64,000 nucleotides of DNA from JAOUEA01 sp963790335. GTDB taxonomy: Bacteria; Actinomycetota; UBA4738; HRBIN12. Shown here one piece after another: positions 28,324-37,110 of this stretch. The DNA lies in the NCBI GenBank assembly GCA_963790335.1, contig CAWBOB010000007.1, forward strand, positions 496,001 through 560,000, in the 5' to 3' direction. The position numbers and the translations under genes are program-made. Position 1 is the stretch's first letter; every line of letters begins with the position of its first letter. The notes under the pieces are model-generated. The model did not search any database. It worked only from the letters and a program-made list of their open reading frames with translations, and had not been told where the DNA came from.

Positions 28324-30927
28324 GTGACGAGCCGCTCGGGCTCGGGCCGGCGAGACCCACGTGGCCGGGGACCCCGCTCGAGGGCGCTCCGCGGTGACGT
28401 GCGCCTGCTGACCACGATGCTCGGCGACGCGATCGCCGAGAGCGGCGGCGCCGATCTACTCGCCGAGGTCGAGGCCCTGCGCACGGCGACCATCGCCTAC
28501 CGCGGACACCCCACGCGTGCGCGCCTGCAGCGAGTCACCGAGCTCGTCGACGGCCTCGACCTGCGGCGGGCCGAGGACGTGATCAGGGCGTTCACGTGCT
28601 ACTTCCAACTCGTCAACCTCGCGGAGGAACGCCATCGGGTGCGGACCCTCCGGCGCCGCGCGAGGTCGGGAACGCCGGTGAAGGACTCGATCGCAGCGCT
28701 CGACCACGTCGAGGTCGACGATCTGCGCATCCGGCCTGTGCTGACTGCTCACCCGACCGAGGCGAAGCGGCGCGCCGTCGTCGAGCACCTCTGGCGCATC
28801 GGCACCCTCGTCGAGCAGCTCGAGGATCTGCCGCTCGGGGCGTCGGAGGAGCAGGAGGTGCGCCGGCGTCTGCGCGAGGAGATCGCCGGTCTGTGGCGCA
28901 CCGATCCGATCAGACCTCATCGTCCCGAGCCGCTCGACGAGGTACGCGCGGTGCTCGCGTTGTTCGATCAGACGATCTTCACGACGCTCCCCGCCGTCAT
29001 GCGCGAGATGGACCGCCGCCTCGATCCCGACAGGGTCGGCACCAGGCCGCCCGGGTTCGAGACCTTCCTGCGCTGGGGCACCTGGGTGGGCGGCGACCGC
29101 GACGGGAACCCGGGGGTCACGGCCGAGGTCACCCGCGCCGCGATGTCGATCCAGTCCGACCACGTGCTGCGCGGGTTGGAGGCCGCATCGCGCAGGATCG
29201 CCCGCACGTTGTCGGTCTCCGATCGCGACGTGCCTCCGACGAGGTCGCTGCGCCGAGCGCTCTCGCGGACCGCAGACGAGTTGCCGCGGGTCGCGGCCGA
29301 GCTCGAGCGCAAGCTGTCCGACGCACCGCACCGGCGCATGTTGGGGCTCGCCGCCCACCGGCTCGCCGCCACCCGGGAGGGGACGCCCGGCGGCTATGGC
29401 TCTCCGTCGGAGCTGGTGGGTGACATCGACGTGCTGCAGGGGTCGCTCGACCGAGGGGGCGCTCCGCGTCTGGCCTACGGTGAGCTCCAACATCTCCGAT
29501 GGCAGGTGGAAGCCTTCGGTTTCCACCTGGCCTCGATGGAGGTGCGGCAGCACTCGAGCGTGCTCGCGGCCGCCCTCTCGGAGATCACCGGCGACGGTCG
29601 TGCCGGGGTGAAGCCCTCGCCCCAGGCGCGGGAGGTCGTGGCGACCTTCCGCGCGATCGCCGAGATCCAGCAGCGGTTCGGAACCGAGGCGTGTGATCAC
29701 GTCGTGGTGAGCTTCACCCGCTCCGCCGACGATCTCGCCGGGGTGGTCCGGCTGGCTCGCCTCGCCGTTCCCGAGGAACCGCCCGAGGTCGTGCCGGTCC
29801 CGTTGCTGGAATCTCGCCGAGACCTCGCCGCCGCCACGGGCATCCTCGACGAGTGGCTCGCGATGCCCGAGGGTCGCCGGTTGCTGCGGCGCCGCGAGGG
29901 CGAGCTCGAGGTCATGGTGGGCTACTCCGATTCCGCGAAGGAAGCCGGCATGCTCGCCGCGAACCTCGAGCTCTACCGTGCGCAGCGGGAGATGGCCACC
30001 TGGGCCGGGAACCGCGGTGTGCGGCTCACGATCTTCCACGGGCGCGGCGGGGCCCTGGGGCGTGGCGGAGGCCCCGCCAGTGATGCCATCACCGCGCAGC
30101 CGCCGGGCTCGGTCGCGGGCAGGCTCAAGGTCACCGAACAGGGTGAGGTGGCGTTCGCCCGGTACGGCAACCCGGCCCTCGCCCGCCGGCACCTGGAGCA
30201 GATCACGAACGCGGTCGTCCGGGCGTCGACGGCAACCGCGACCGGCGACCCGGCCGACCGGTTCGCCGGGGAGATCGAGCAGCTGTCGACGGCGTCACGC
30301 GAGCACTACGAGGCGCTCGTGCACGACCCAGGCTTCGTCGAGCTCTTCCGGCACGTCACGCCCATCGCGCAGATCGGCACGCTCCCGATCGCCTCGCGTC
30401 CGACCTCCCGTGGCATCGGTGACGCGACGGCGCTCGAGGACCTCCGCGCGATCCCGTGGGTCTTCGCCTGGGGGCAGAGCCGCGTCAACCTCACCGGTTG
30501 GTACGGACTGGGTGCCGGGCTCGCGGCGGTCGCCGACCGGCGCGGCGGCCTGACGACGCTCCGCGCGATGGCGCGCGAGTGGCCCTTCTTCTCCACGCTC
30601 CTCGACAACGCCGAGCTCTCCCTCGCGAAGGCCGACCCGGCGATCGCCCGCCGCTACCTCGCCCGGGGGAAGCGGCCCGACCTCAGCGCGAGGATCCTCG
30701 ACGAGATGTCCCGCACGACCGAGCTCGTGCTCTCGGTGAGCGGGCACGACCGGCTGCTCGACGGACGCCCCGACCTGCAACGAGCCATCGAGTACCGCAA
30801 CCCTTACGTCGATGCGCTGTCGTTCCTGCAGATCCGCTTCCTCGACGAGCGCCCGGGGGCGCGCACCGAGCGGTTGATCCAGGCATCGATCTCCGGTGTC
30901 GCGGCGGGCCTGCAGAACACCGGATGA
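28324..30927 (+). CDS. ppc: Phosphoenolpyruvate carboxylase
   Basis: An 867-residue enzyme, slightly shorter than the usual 880-930, which carboxylates PEP to oxaloacetate. Catalytic motifs are all present: VLTAHPTEAKRRAVVEH, VGGDRDGNPGVTAEVT, VMVGYSDSAKEAGMLAAN, TIFHGRGGALGRGGGP, and the invariant C-terminus QNTG. Translation starts at GTG 28324, four bases after the stop of the dehydrogenase, so both belong to one transcript. In the serine cycle this step makes oxaloacetate for malate thiokinase. The frame is intact over 2.6 kb. Confidence 0.96.
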   Translation: MTSRSGSGRRDPRGRGPRSRALRGDVRLLTTMLGDAIAESGGADLLAEVEALRTATIAYRGHPTRARLQRVTELVDGLDLRRAEDVIRAFTCYFQLVNLAEERHRVRTLRRRARSGTPVKDSIAALDHVEVDDLRIRPVLTAHPTEAKRRAVVEHLWRIGTLVEQLEDLPLGASEEQEVRRRLREEIAGLWRTDPIRPHRPEPLDEVRAVLALFDQTIFTTLPAVMREMDRRLDPDRVGTRPPGFETFLRWGTWVGGDRDGNPGVTAEVTRAAMSIQSDHVLRGLEAASRRIARTLSVSDRDVPPTRSLRRALSRTADELPRVAAELERKLSDAPHRRMLGLAAHRLAATREGTPGGYGSPSELVGDIDVLQGSLDRGGAPRLAYGELQHLRWQVEAFGFHLASMEVRQHSSVLAAALSEITGDGRAGVKPSPQAREVVATFRAIAEIQQRFGTEACDHVVVSFTRSADDLAGVVRLARLAVPEEPPEVVPVPLLESRRDLAAATGILDEWLAMPEGRRLLRRREGELEVMVGYSDSAKEAGMLAANLELYRAQREMATWAGNRGVRLTIFHGRGGALGRGGGPASDAITAQPPGSVAGRLKVTEQGEVAFARYGNPALARRHLEQITNAVVRASTATATGDPADRFAGEIEQLSTASREHYEALVHDPGFVELFRHVTPIAQIGTLPIASRPTSRGIGDATALEDLRAIPWVFAWGQSRVNLTGWYGLGAGLAAVADRRGGLTTLRAMAREWPFFSTLLDNAELSLAKADPAIARRYLARGKRPDLSARILDEMSRTTELVLSVSGHDRLLDGRPDLQRAIEYRNPYVDALSFLQIRFLDERPGARTERLIQASISGVAAGLQNTG

Positions 30928-30975
30928 GCTGTCGTCGCCGGCCTCCCCGGCTATCGGCGGTGGGCGCTTCCGTGC

Positions 30976-30981
30976 CATACT
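30976..30981 (+). promoter_or_regulatory. -10-like box of the aminotransferase operon
   Basis: CATACT lies 70 bases before the aminotransferase ATG and 10 bases before a perfect palindrome. The same hexamer occurs upstream of the dehydrogenase gene at 27265, which suggests shared promoter type. Confidence 0.35.
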
Positions 30982-30990
30982 CGGCGCTTC

Positions 30991-31008
30991 CTTGAACCCG
31001 TGTTCAAG
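30991..31008. promoter_or_regulatory. Palindromic operator candidate before the sga-mcl-mtkAB operon
   Basis: CTTGAAC and GTTCAAG are perfect 7-base inverted repeats separated by CCGT. The site starts just after the likely transcription start, the usual place for a repressor of the TetR, GntR or LacI type. It is absent from the upstream region of the dehydrogenase-ppc unit. No regulator gene lies beside it. Confidence 0.5.
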
Positions 31009-31050
31009 TGAGGAGCGGCCCGCGGCAGCCCGCGGGAGGGAGGAAGCATC

Positions 31051-32190
31051 ATGAGCGACGCGACCTTGCCGGTGCTCGAGCCAGGTGACCGGCTGCTCTG
31101 CGGCCCCGGCCCGTCGAACGTGCATCCAGCGGTGCTCGACGCGATGCGTTTGCCGATGAACGGTCACCTCGACCCGGACTTCTGGGACATCCTCGTCGAC
31201 CTGGTCAGCGGGCTGCGGGCGCTCTGGCGCCGCCCCGAGGGCGGGCTCACGATCGCGCTGAGCTCGTCGGGTACGAGCGCGATGGAAGCCGGATTCATGA
31301 ACCTGATCGACCCCGGCGAAACGGTGATCAGCTGCCACTGGGGATTCTTCGGCTCGAGGCTGAACGACTTCGCCCATCGGGTGGGCGCCAACGTGGTCGA
31401 GCTCACGACCGAGCTCGGGCAGATCGTGAGCGTCGATCGCATCATGCAGACGCTCGCGGCGAATCCCGGCACGAAGATCGTGAGCGTCGTGCACGCCGAG
31501 ACCTCGACCGGCGCGGAGTTCCCGCTACAGGAGCTCGCCGAGGCGATGCGCGCGAGCGGCTCCGAGGCGCTGCTGTATGCCGACTGCGTCACCTCGCTCG
31601 GCGGCCAGCAGGTCGAGGCCGAGGCCTGGGGCATCGACTACGGCTACTCCTGCTCGCAGAAATCGCTGGGATGCCCGCCGGGGATCGCGCCGGTGACGGT
31701 CAGCGAGCGCGCGGTCGGCGCGATGTCGCGCCACCAGGGACCCGTGCCCTACTACTACGACTTCGAGGAGCTCTCCAAGTACTGGATCGACCGCCCCATC
31801 ACCTACCACCACACGATGCCGATCCTGCAGTACTACGCGCTGTACACCGGCATCGCGCTCGCCCTCGAGGAGGGGCTCGAGTCCCGATGGGAGCGCAACG
31901 CCGACGCCGGGCGCTACTTCCAGGACGAGATCCGGGCACGTGGCTTCGAGCTGCTCGCCGACGCCGGCCACCAGCTCGTGGAGCTCACGGCGATCAAGGT
32001 GCCCGAGGGCGTGGACGGCAAGGAGATCCAGACGCGCATCCTGCGCGAGCACGGCATCGAGGTCGGCGGCGGACTCGGTCCGAAGGCGCCACCTATCTGG
32101 CGCGTCGGGCTCATGGGCGTCAACGCCAACCGCGAGACCGCCGATCGCGTGCTCGCGGCGTTCGACGCGGTGCTGCCGCGCTCGTCCTGA
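31051..32190 (+). CDS. Serine-glyoxylate aminotransferase (class V)
   Basis: A 379-residue PLP enzyme. The start LLCGPGPSNVHPAVLDAM is the substrate loop of alanine/serine-glyoxylate aminotransferases, SSSGTSAMEAGFMNL binds the cofactor phosphate, YADCVTSLGGQQ carries the PLP-pyridine aspartate, and SCSQKSLGCPPG has the Schiff-base lysine. It converts serine and glyoxylate to hydroxypyruvate and glycine, a diagnostic serine-cycle step. GGGAGGGAGG precedes the ATG. It opens the probable operon with malyl-CoA lyase and malate thiokinase. Confidence 0.9.
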   Translation: MSDATLPVLEPGDRLLCGPGPSNVHPAVLDAMRLPMNGHLDPDFWDILVDLVSGLRALWRRPEGGLTIALSSSGTSAMEAGFMNLIDPGETVISCHWGFFGSRLNDFAHRVGANVVELTTELGQIVSVDRIMQTLAANPGTKIVSVVHAETSTGAEFPLQELAEAMRASGSEALLYADCVTSLGGQQVEAEAWGIDYGYSCSQKSLGCPPGIAPVTVSERAVGAMSRHQGPVPYYYDFEELSKYWIDRPITYHHTMPILQYYALYTGIALALEEGLESRWERNADAGRYFQDEIRARGFELLADAGHQLVELTAIKVPEGVDGKEIQTRILREHGIEVGGGLGPKAPPIWRVGLMGVNANRETADRVLAAFDAVLPRSS

Positions 32191-32197
32191 GCTCCGC

Positions 32198-33160
32198 ATG
32201 ATCAAGGCCAGGCTGCACCGCAGTGAGCTCGCCGTGCCGGGCACGAACCTGCGCGCCATGTCGAAGGCGCCCTCGCTCGGCGCCGACGTCGTCTTCCTCG
32301 ATCTCGAGGATGCCGTGGCTCCCGACGACAAGGAGCAGGCGCGCGCGAACGTGATCGAGGCGCTCGGTGCCCACGATTGGTCGGGGTGTGCGATCAGCGT
32401 CCGCGTGAACGGCCTCGATACGCACTGGTGCTACCGCGACGTCGTCGACGTGGTCGAGGCGCGCGGCGAGGTGCTCGACACGGTGCTCGTGCCCAAGGTC
32501 GGCTCGCCGTCGGACGTCGAGTTCATCGCGACCCTGCTCGACCAGATCGAGCAGCGCAACGGCTGGGAGCCGGGAAGGATCGGCATCCACATCCTGATCG
32601 AGACGGCCGCCGGCATGGCGAACGTCGAGGCGATCTCGCGGGCGCGGCCCGACCGGCTCGAGGCCATGGTGTTCGGGGTGGCCGACTACGCGGCGAGCGT
32701 GCAGGCGCGCACGACGAACATCGGCGGCGCGAACCCCGACTACTCCGTGCTCACCGATCCCGCCGACGACGGCTCGCGGGCGACGCACTGGGGCGACCAG
32801 TGGCACTTCGGCATCTCGCGCATGGTGGCGGCGTGCCGGGCGCAGGGCCTCCGACCGATCGATGGGCCGTTCGGCGAGTTCGCCGACGCGGACGGGTTCC
32901 GTAGCGCAGCACGCCGGGCCGCGGCGCTCGGGTGCGAGGGCAAATGGGCGATCCACCCGTCGCAGGTCGACCTCGCGAACGAGGTCTTCACGCCGGCCGA
33001 GGCCGAGGTGGATCGGGCCGAGCGCATCCTGCAGGCGATGGAAGAAGGCGCGAAGCAGGGCAAGGGGGCCGTCTCGCTCGACGGCCGTCTGATCGATGCA
33101 GCCTCGATCCGCATGGCCGAGAACCTGATGCGCAAGGTCGAGCAGATGCGCGCCCGCTGA
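32198..33160 (+). CDS. Malyl-CoA lyase (HpcH/HpaI/CitE superfamily)
   Basis: A 320-residue TIM-barrel lyase. VVFLDLEDAVAPDDKEQARAN holds the metal-binding aspartate and glutamate loop in part, GIHILIETAAGMANVEAI the catalytic acid region, and GKWAIHPSQVDLANEVF the CoA-side motif. Length and motifs fit malyl-CoA lyase rather than the shorter citrate lyase beta subunit. It cleaves malyl-CoA to glyoxylate and acetyl-CoA. It starts eight bases after the aminotransferase stop and lies before malate thiokinase, exactly the context expected in the serine cycle. Confidence 0.87.
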   Translation: MIKARLHRSELAVPGTNLRAMSKAPSLGADVVFLDLEDAVAPDDKEQARANVIEALGAHDWSGCAISVRVNGLDTHWCYRDVVDVVEARGEVLDTVLVPKVGSPSDVEFIATLLDQIEQRNGWEPGRIGIHILIETAAGMANVEAISRARPDRLEAMVFGVADYAASVQARTTNIGGANPDYSVLTDPADDGSRATHWGDQWHFGISRMVAACRAQGLRPIDGPFGEFADADGFRSAARRAAALGCEGKWAIHPSQVDLANEVFTPAEAEVDRAERILQAMEEGAKQGKGAVSLDGRLIDAASIRMAENLMRKVEQMRAR

Positions 33161-33183
33161 CGGACACGCATCCCGAGAGGAAC

Positions 33184-33203
33184 CGAGCCCGCCGACGGGC
33201 TCG
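33184..33203 (+). terminator. Intercistronic hairpin between malyl-CoA lyase and malate thiokinase
   Basis: CGAGCCCG pairs perfectly with CGGGCTCG over 8 bp around the loop CCGA. It lies 24 bases after the lyase stop and 26 bases before the next ATG, without a T-run. It could be a partial terminator or an mRNA-stabilising element that changes the ratio of the two parts of the operon. Confidence 0.4.
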
Positions 33204-33229
33204 CGCGACGAGGGAGAACGAGGGTCGAG

Positions 33230-34399
33230 ATGAACATCCACGAGTACCAGGCCAAGGCGCTGCTCCGGCGGTACCGGGTCACCACGCCGCGCGGCGAGGT
33301 CGTCTACACCTCGAAGGCCGCAGCACGCGTCGCCGAGGAGCTCGGCGGCCAGCGATGGGTCGTCAAGGCGCAGATCCACGCGGGCGGGCGCGGCAAGGCG
33401 GGGGGCGTGAAGATCGGTAATTCCCCCTCCAAGATCGCCGAGATCGCCGACCAGATGCTCGGGTCCACGCTCGTCACGGCGCAGACCGGTCCGGGCGGAC
33501 AACGGGTGAGCCGCGTGCTCGTCGAACGCGCGTCGCGCATCGAGCGCGAGTTCTACCTCTCGATGGTGGTCGACCGTGACGCTCAGCGCATCGTGGTCGT
33601 CGCGAGCGCCGAGGGGGGCGTCGACATCGAGGAGGTCGCGGCGTCGACACCCGAGGCGATCCACACGGAGTACATCGACCCGGGCGTCGGTCTCGTCGAC
33701 TTCCAGTGCCGCAAGGTCGCCACCGCCATCGGCCTCGGCAAGAAGACGACCTCGTTCACGCGGCTGCTCAAGCGCATGTACCGCCTCTTCCGCGATCTCG
33801 ACTGCCTGATGCTCGAGGTGAACCCGTTCATCGAGACCGAGGACGGCGAGCTCGTCGCCCTCGACGCCAAGATGAGCTTCGACGACAACGCGCTGTTCCG
33901 CCAGGGCGACGTGGTCGAGCTGCGAGATTTCGACGAGGAAGACCCGAAGGAGGTCGAGGCCACCGGCCACGGCCTCAACTACATCGCGCTCGACGGCAGC
34001 GTCGGCTGCATCGTGAACGGCGCCGGCCTCGCGATGGGCACGATGGACGCGATCGCGCATCACGGCGGGCGGCCGGCGAACTTCCTCGACGTGGGGGGCG
34101 GTGCGAGCCCAGAGAAGATCGCGAACGCGTTCCGCATCGTGCTGAAGGACCCCAACGTTCGGGCGATACTCGTGAACATCTTCGCCGGCATCAACCGCTG
34201 CGACTGGATCGCGCAGGGCGTGGTGCAAGCCACCCGGGATCAAGAGATCGGGGTGCCGGTCGTCGTGCGACTCGCAGGCACGAACGTCGAGGAAGGCCGC
34301 ACGATCCTCGAGGAGAGCGGGCTCGAGCTGATCCAGGCTGTGGATCTCGACGACGCGGCGGCGAAGGCCGTGCTGGCGGCAGAGGGGGTGCCGGCATGA
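33230..34399 (+). CDS. Malate-CoA ligase (malate thiokinase) beta subunit, SucC-like
   Basis: A 389-residue ATP-grasp subunit. MNIHEYQAKALLRRYRV is the classic SucC/MtkA start; VVKAQIHAGGRGKAGGVK binds nucleotide, LMLEVNPFIETEDGELVALD coordinates metal in part, and NIFAGINRCDWIAQGV lies at the subunit contact. Sequence alone does not separate succinyl-CoA from malyl-CoA synthetase. The location next to malyl-CoA lyase, serine-glyoxylate aminotransferase and ppc argues for malate as substrate. The stop overlaps the alpha-subunit start by four bases. Confidence 0.85.
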   Translation: MNIHEYQAKALLRRYRVTTPRGEVVYTSKAAARVAEELGGQRWVVKAQIHAGGRGKAGGVKIGNSPSKIAEIADQMLGSTLVTAQTGPGGQRVSRVLVERASRIEREFYLSMVVDRDAQRIVVVASAEGGVDIEEVAASTPEAIHTEYIDPGVGLVDFQCRKVATAIGLGKKTTSFTRLLKRMYRLFRDLDCLMLEVNPFIETEDGELVALDAKMSFDDNALFRQGDVVELRDFDEEDPKEVEATGHGLNYIALDGSVGCIVNGAGLAMGTMDAIAHHGGRPANFLDVGGGASPEKIANAFRIVLKDPNVRAILVNIFAGINRCDWIAQGVVQATRDQEIGVPVVVRLAGTNVEEGRTILEESGLELIQAVDLDDAAAKAVLAAEGVPA

Positions 34400-35298
34400 G
34401 CGTCTTCGTCGACCGGGATTCGAAGGTCATCATCCAGGGGTTCACCGGCCAGCACGCGACCTTCCACGCCGAGGAGGCGATGGCCACCGGCACCACGATC
34501 GTCGGCGGCGTGACGCCCGGCAAGGGGGGGACGACCCACCTCGGCCTGCCGGTGTTCAACAGCGTGGCCGAGGCCGTCGAGGAAACCGGCGCCGATGTGA
34601 GCGGCATCTTCGTACCGCCCGCCGTCGCGACCGATTCCCTGCTCGAGGCGGTCGACGCTGGGGTCGGCGTCGCGGTGATCATCGCCGACGGCGTGCCCGT
34701 GCAGGACATGGTGCGCACGAAGCGCTACCTGGCCGGGCGCTCGACCCGCATCATCGGCCCGAACTCCCCCGGCATCATCACGCCGGGTGCGTGCAAGGTC
34801 GGCATCATGCCGAGCCACATCTACTCGAAGGGCCGGATCGGCGTCGTCTCGCGATCCGGCACGCTGAACTACGAAGCCGTGTCGCAGATGACGGCGCTCG
34901 GGCTCGGACAGTCGACATGTGTGGGTATCGGCGGCGACCCCGTGAACGGCACCGACTTCAAGACCGTCCTGCAGGCGTTCGAGGGCGACGACGACACCGA
35001 CGTGGTGGTGATGATCGGCGAGATCGGTGGTCAGCAGGAGGTCGAGGCCGCATCGTGGGCAGCCCAGTACATGTCGAAACCGCTCGTGGCGTTCATCGCG
35101 GGCGTATCGGCGCCCCGCGGCCGTCGCATGGGACACGCCGGAGCGGTCATCGCGGGCGAGTCCGACACCGCGACGGCCAAGCTCGACGCGATCGAGGCAT
35201 TGGGTCACCGGGTGGTGCGCAACCCCGCCGACATCGGCGACACGGTGCTGCGCGCCGTCAAGGAATCCGGGGACCACACGGGCACCGGCGCCTCGTAG
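34396..35298 (+). CDS. Malate-CoA ligase (malate thiokinase) alpha subunit, SucD-like
   Basis: A 300-residue subunit with an N-terminal CoA-binding Rossmann domain (VIIQGFTGQHATFHAEEAMA, VGGVTPGKGGTTHLGLPVF) and the phospho-histidine motif MGHAGAVIAGESDTATAK. With the beta subunit it joins malate and CoA using ATP, feeding malyl-CoA lyase. ATG 34396 overlaps the beta stop, giving coupled 1:1 translation. As for the beta subunit, succinate as substrate remains possible. It is the last gene of the cluster. Confidence 0.85.
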   Translation: MSVFVDRDSKVIIQGFTGQHATFHAEEAMATGTTIVGGVTPGKGGTTHLGLPVFNSVAEAVEETGADVSGIFVPPAVATDSLLEAVDAGVGVAVIIADGVPVQDMVRTKRYLAGRSTRIIGPNSPGIITPGACKVGIMPSHIYSKGRIGVVSRSGTLNYEAVSQMTALGLGQSTCVGIGGDPVNGTDFKTVLQAFEGDDDTDVVVMIGEIGGQQEVEAASWAAQYMSKPLVAFIAGVSAPRGRRMGHAGAVIAGESDTATAKLDAIEALGHRVVRNPADIGDTVLRAVKESGDHTGTGAS

Positions 35299-35349
35299 GT
35301 CCGCGCCATCCGCTCGTGTGATCGGCCATCGACGGCCCACGGATGCATG

Positions 35350-35355
35350 TTGACA
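35350..35355 (+). promoter_or_regulatory. -35 element candidate for the secreted hydrolase
   Basis: A perfect TTGACA lies 80 bases before the GTG start. The expected -10 position 17 bases on reads AGAG-like sequence and is poor, so the promoter assignment is weak. The 137-base gap between the thiokinase and the hydrolase holds nothing else recognisable. Confidence 0.25.
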
Positions 35356-35435
35356 AGGCGGCGTTGCGTGGAAGAGAGTCGCCACTCCGGGGAGAGGGCA
35401 GGTCCGGTTCGGTTGCTTGCAGGGGGAGGAAGAAC

Positions 35436-37106
35436 GTGAGGAAGCTCGCCGCCCTTGCCGTCGCAGCATGCTGCTGCCTGACGCTGCTCTCACCGGCAGC
35501 AGGAGCCACTGGCGAGGCCAGCTCCGGCGGTGCCGACGCTTCACTGCGCGCGGGCGGTGCCACCGTTCCCACCTTGCGCTGGCGTCAGTGCCGCAAGGCC
35601 AAGCGCTTCGAGTGCACGAAAGCCTGGGTGCCGCTCGACTACGACGAGCCCGGGGGCCCAACGATCAGGCTCCGCCTCACCCGGCTGCCCGCGAGCGTGC
35701 CGGCCCGCCGGATCGGTTCGATCTTCCTCAACCCGGGCGGGCCGGGTGGTTCTGGCGTCGGCTTCGTGCAAGGGGTTGGGAGGTTCCTCTACTCCGACGC
35801 GGTGCGGGCTCGGTTCGACCTCGTGGGGTTCGACCCGCGCGGCATCGCGTCGAGCACGCCGATCCGGTGCTTCGATACGACACAGGACGCCATCGACGTG
35901 TTGAACATCGCGCCGTTCCCCTTCCCTGTGTCTCGCGCTCAGGAGAAGCTGTGGATCAGGTCCGATCGCGCATACGCCGCCGCGTGCGCCGATCGCGCCG
36001 GACCGATCATCGATCACATGTCGACCGCGAACGTCGCTCGCGACCTGGACCTGCTCCGCCGGGCGGTCGGCGACGAGGCTCTGACGTTCGCCGGCTACTC
36101 GTACGGCTCCTACATCGGCTCGACGTACGCGAACATGTTCCCCGACGAGGTGCGCGCCGTGATCATCGACGGCGTCATCGATCCGATCTCATGGTCGACC
36201 GGCCATGGGAACGAGGCCGAGACGCTCCCCGTCGATGCACGCCTGCGGAGCGCGCAGGGTGCGTACGACACGCTGCTCGCGTTCTTCTCCGCGTGCGACG
36301 CCGGCGGCAGCAACTGCGCCTTCTCCGACGGCAACCCGAAGCGACGCTTCGCACGCATGGCGAGGTCCATCCGGCACCATCCCCTCGACGTCCCAGACGG
36401 AGAGGGCGGCACGTTCCCGTTCACCTACGCCGATCTCGTGGGGATCACGCTGGGCGCCATGTACGACCCGGGGTCGTGGCCCGACCTCGCTGAATTCCTG
36501 CACCAGATCCGCAGCTTCGTGTACCCGCGGCGTGCCGCTGCGGCGCTCCACTCCCTGCGGGAGCGGCTCGGCATCCTCGGGCAGAAGCCGTATCAGCAGA
36601 TCATCGAGGGGTTCGCGGGCGTCATCTGCTCGGATTCCGACAACCCCGATCGCATAGGAGCATGGTCCGAGGCGGCGAGGGCTGCGGACCGTGCCCACCC
36701 GTACTTCGGCCGGCCGTGGGGCTGGTTGAGCAGCATCTGCGAACCGTGGCCGGGCGCCGACCGGGACCGTTACATGGGACCGTTCGACCGACCGACCGCG
36801 AACACCGTGCTCGTCATCGGCAACGTGAACGACCCTGCAACCAGGTACCAGGATGCGGTCCGCACGGCGGCGATCATGGCGAACGCACGACTGCTCACCC
36901 TCGACGGGTCGGGTCATACGTCGCTGTTCACGTCTCGCTGCATCGATCGCCGCGTCAACACGTACCTGCTGACCGGCCGGGTTCCGCCCGTCGGCACGGT
37001 GTGTGCGCCCGACGAGGTGCCGTTCGCGCGGCCGCCCCAGCGACGCTCGACGGACGTGTCGGCAACGCCGTTCCTGCTTCCGCCGATGGTGCGACGAACG
37101 CTCTGA
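35436..37106 (+). CDS. Secreted alpha/beta hydrolase, tripeptidyl-aminopeptidase (S33/TAP-like) family
   Basis: A 556-residue secreted hydrolase. The signal peptide is LAALAVAACCCLTLLSPAAG. FLNPGGPGGSGVGFV forms the oxyanion loop, FAGYSYGSYIGSTYANMF has the nucleophile serine, VIGNVNDPATRYQDA the aspartate and LDGSGHTSLF the histidine, in the order seen in Streptomyces tripeptidyl aminopeptidases with a TAP-like C-terminal domain. Several cysteines in the mature part suggest disulfides. GGGGGAGGA precedes GTG 35436. It probably digests peptides outside the cell; its substrate is not certain. Confidence 0.87.
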   Translation: MRKLAALAVAACCCLTLLSPAAGATGEASSGGADASLRAGGATVPTLRWRQCRKAKRFECTKAWVPLDYDEPGGPTIRLRLTRLPASVPARRIGSIFLNPGGPGGSGVGFVQGVGRFLYSDAVRARFDLVGFDPRGIASSTPIRCFDTTQDAIDVLNIAPFPFPVSRAQEKLWIRSDRAYAAACADRAGPIIDHMSTANVARDLDLLRRAVGDEALTFAGYSYGSYIGSTYANMFPDEVRAVIIDGVIDPISWSTGHGNEAETLPVDARLRSAQGAYDTLLAFFSACDAGGSNCAFSDGNPKRRFARMARSIRHHPLDVPDGEGGTFPFTYADLVGITLGAMYDPGSWPDLAEFLHQIRSFVYPRRAAAALHSLRERLGILGQKPYQQIIEGFAGVICSDSDNPDRIGAWSEAARAADRAHPYFGRPWGWLSSICEPWPGADRDRYMGPFDRPTANTVLVIGNVNDPATRYQDAVRTAAIMANARLLTLDGSGHTSLFTSRCIDRRVNTYLLTGRVPPVGTVCAPDEVPFARPPQRRSTDVSATPFLLPPMVRRTL

Positions 37107-37110
37107 ACCG

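Noticed and set aside
32120..34243. 707-codon minus-strand open frame
   Set aside because: Antisense to malyl-CoA lyase and malate thiokinase, which are clearly real; its composition is that of an antisense shadow.
35350..35378. Strong sigma70 promoter before the secreted hydrolase
   Set aside because: The TTGACA is perfect, but the -10 position is poor, so I kept it only as a weak -35 candidate.
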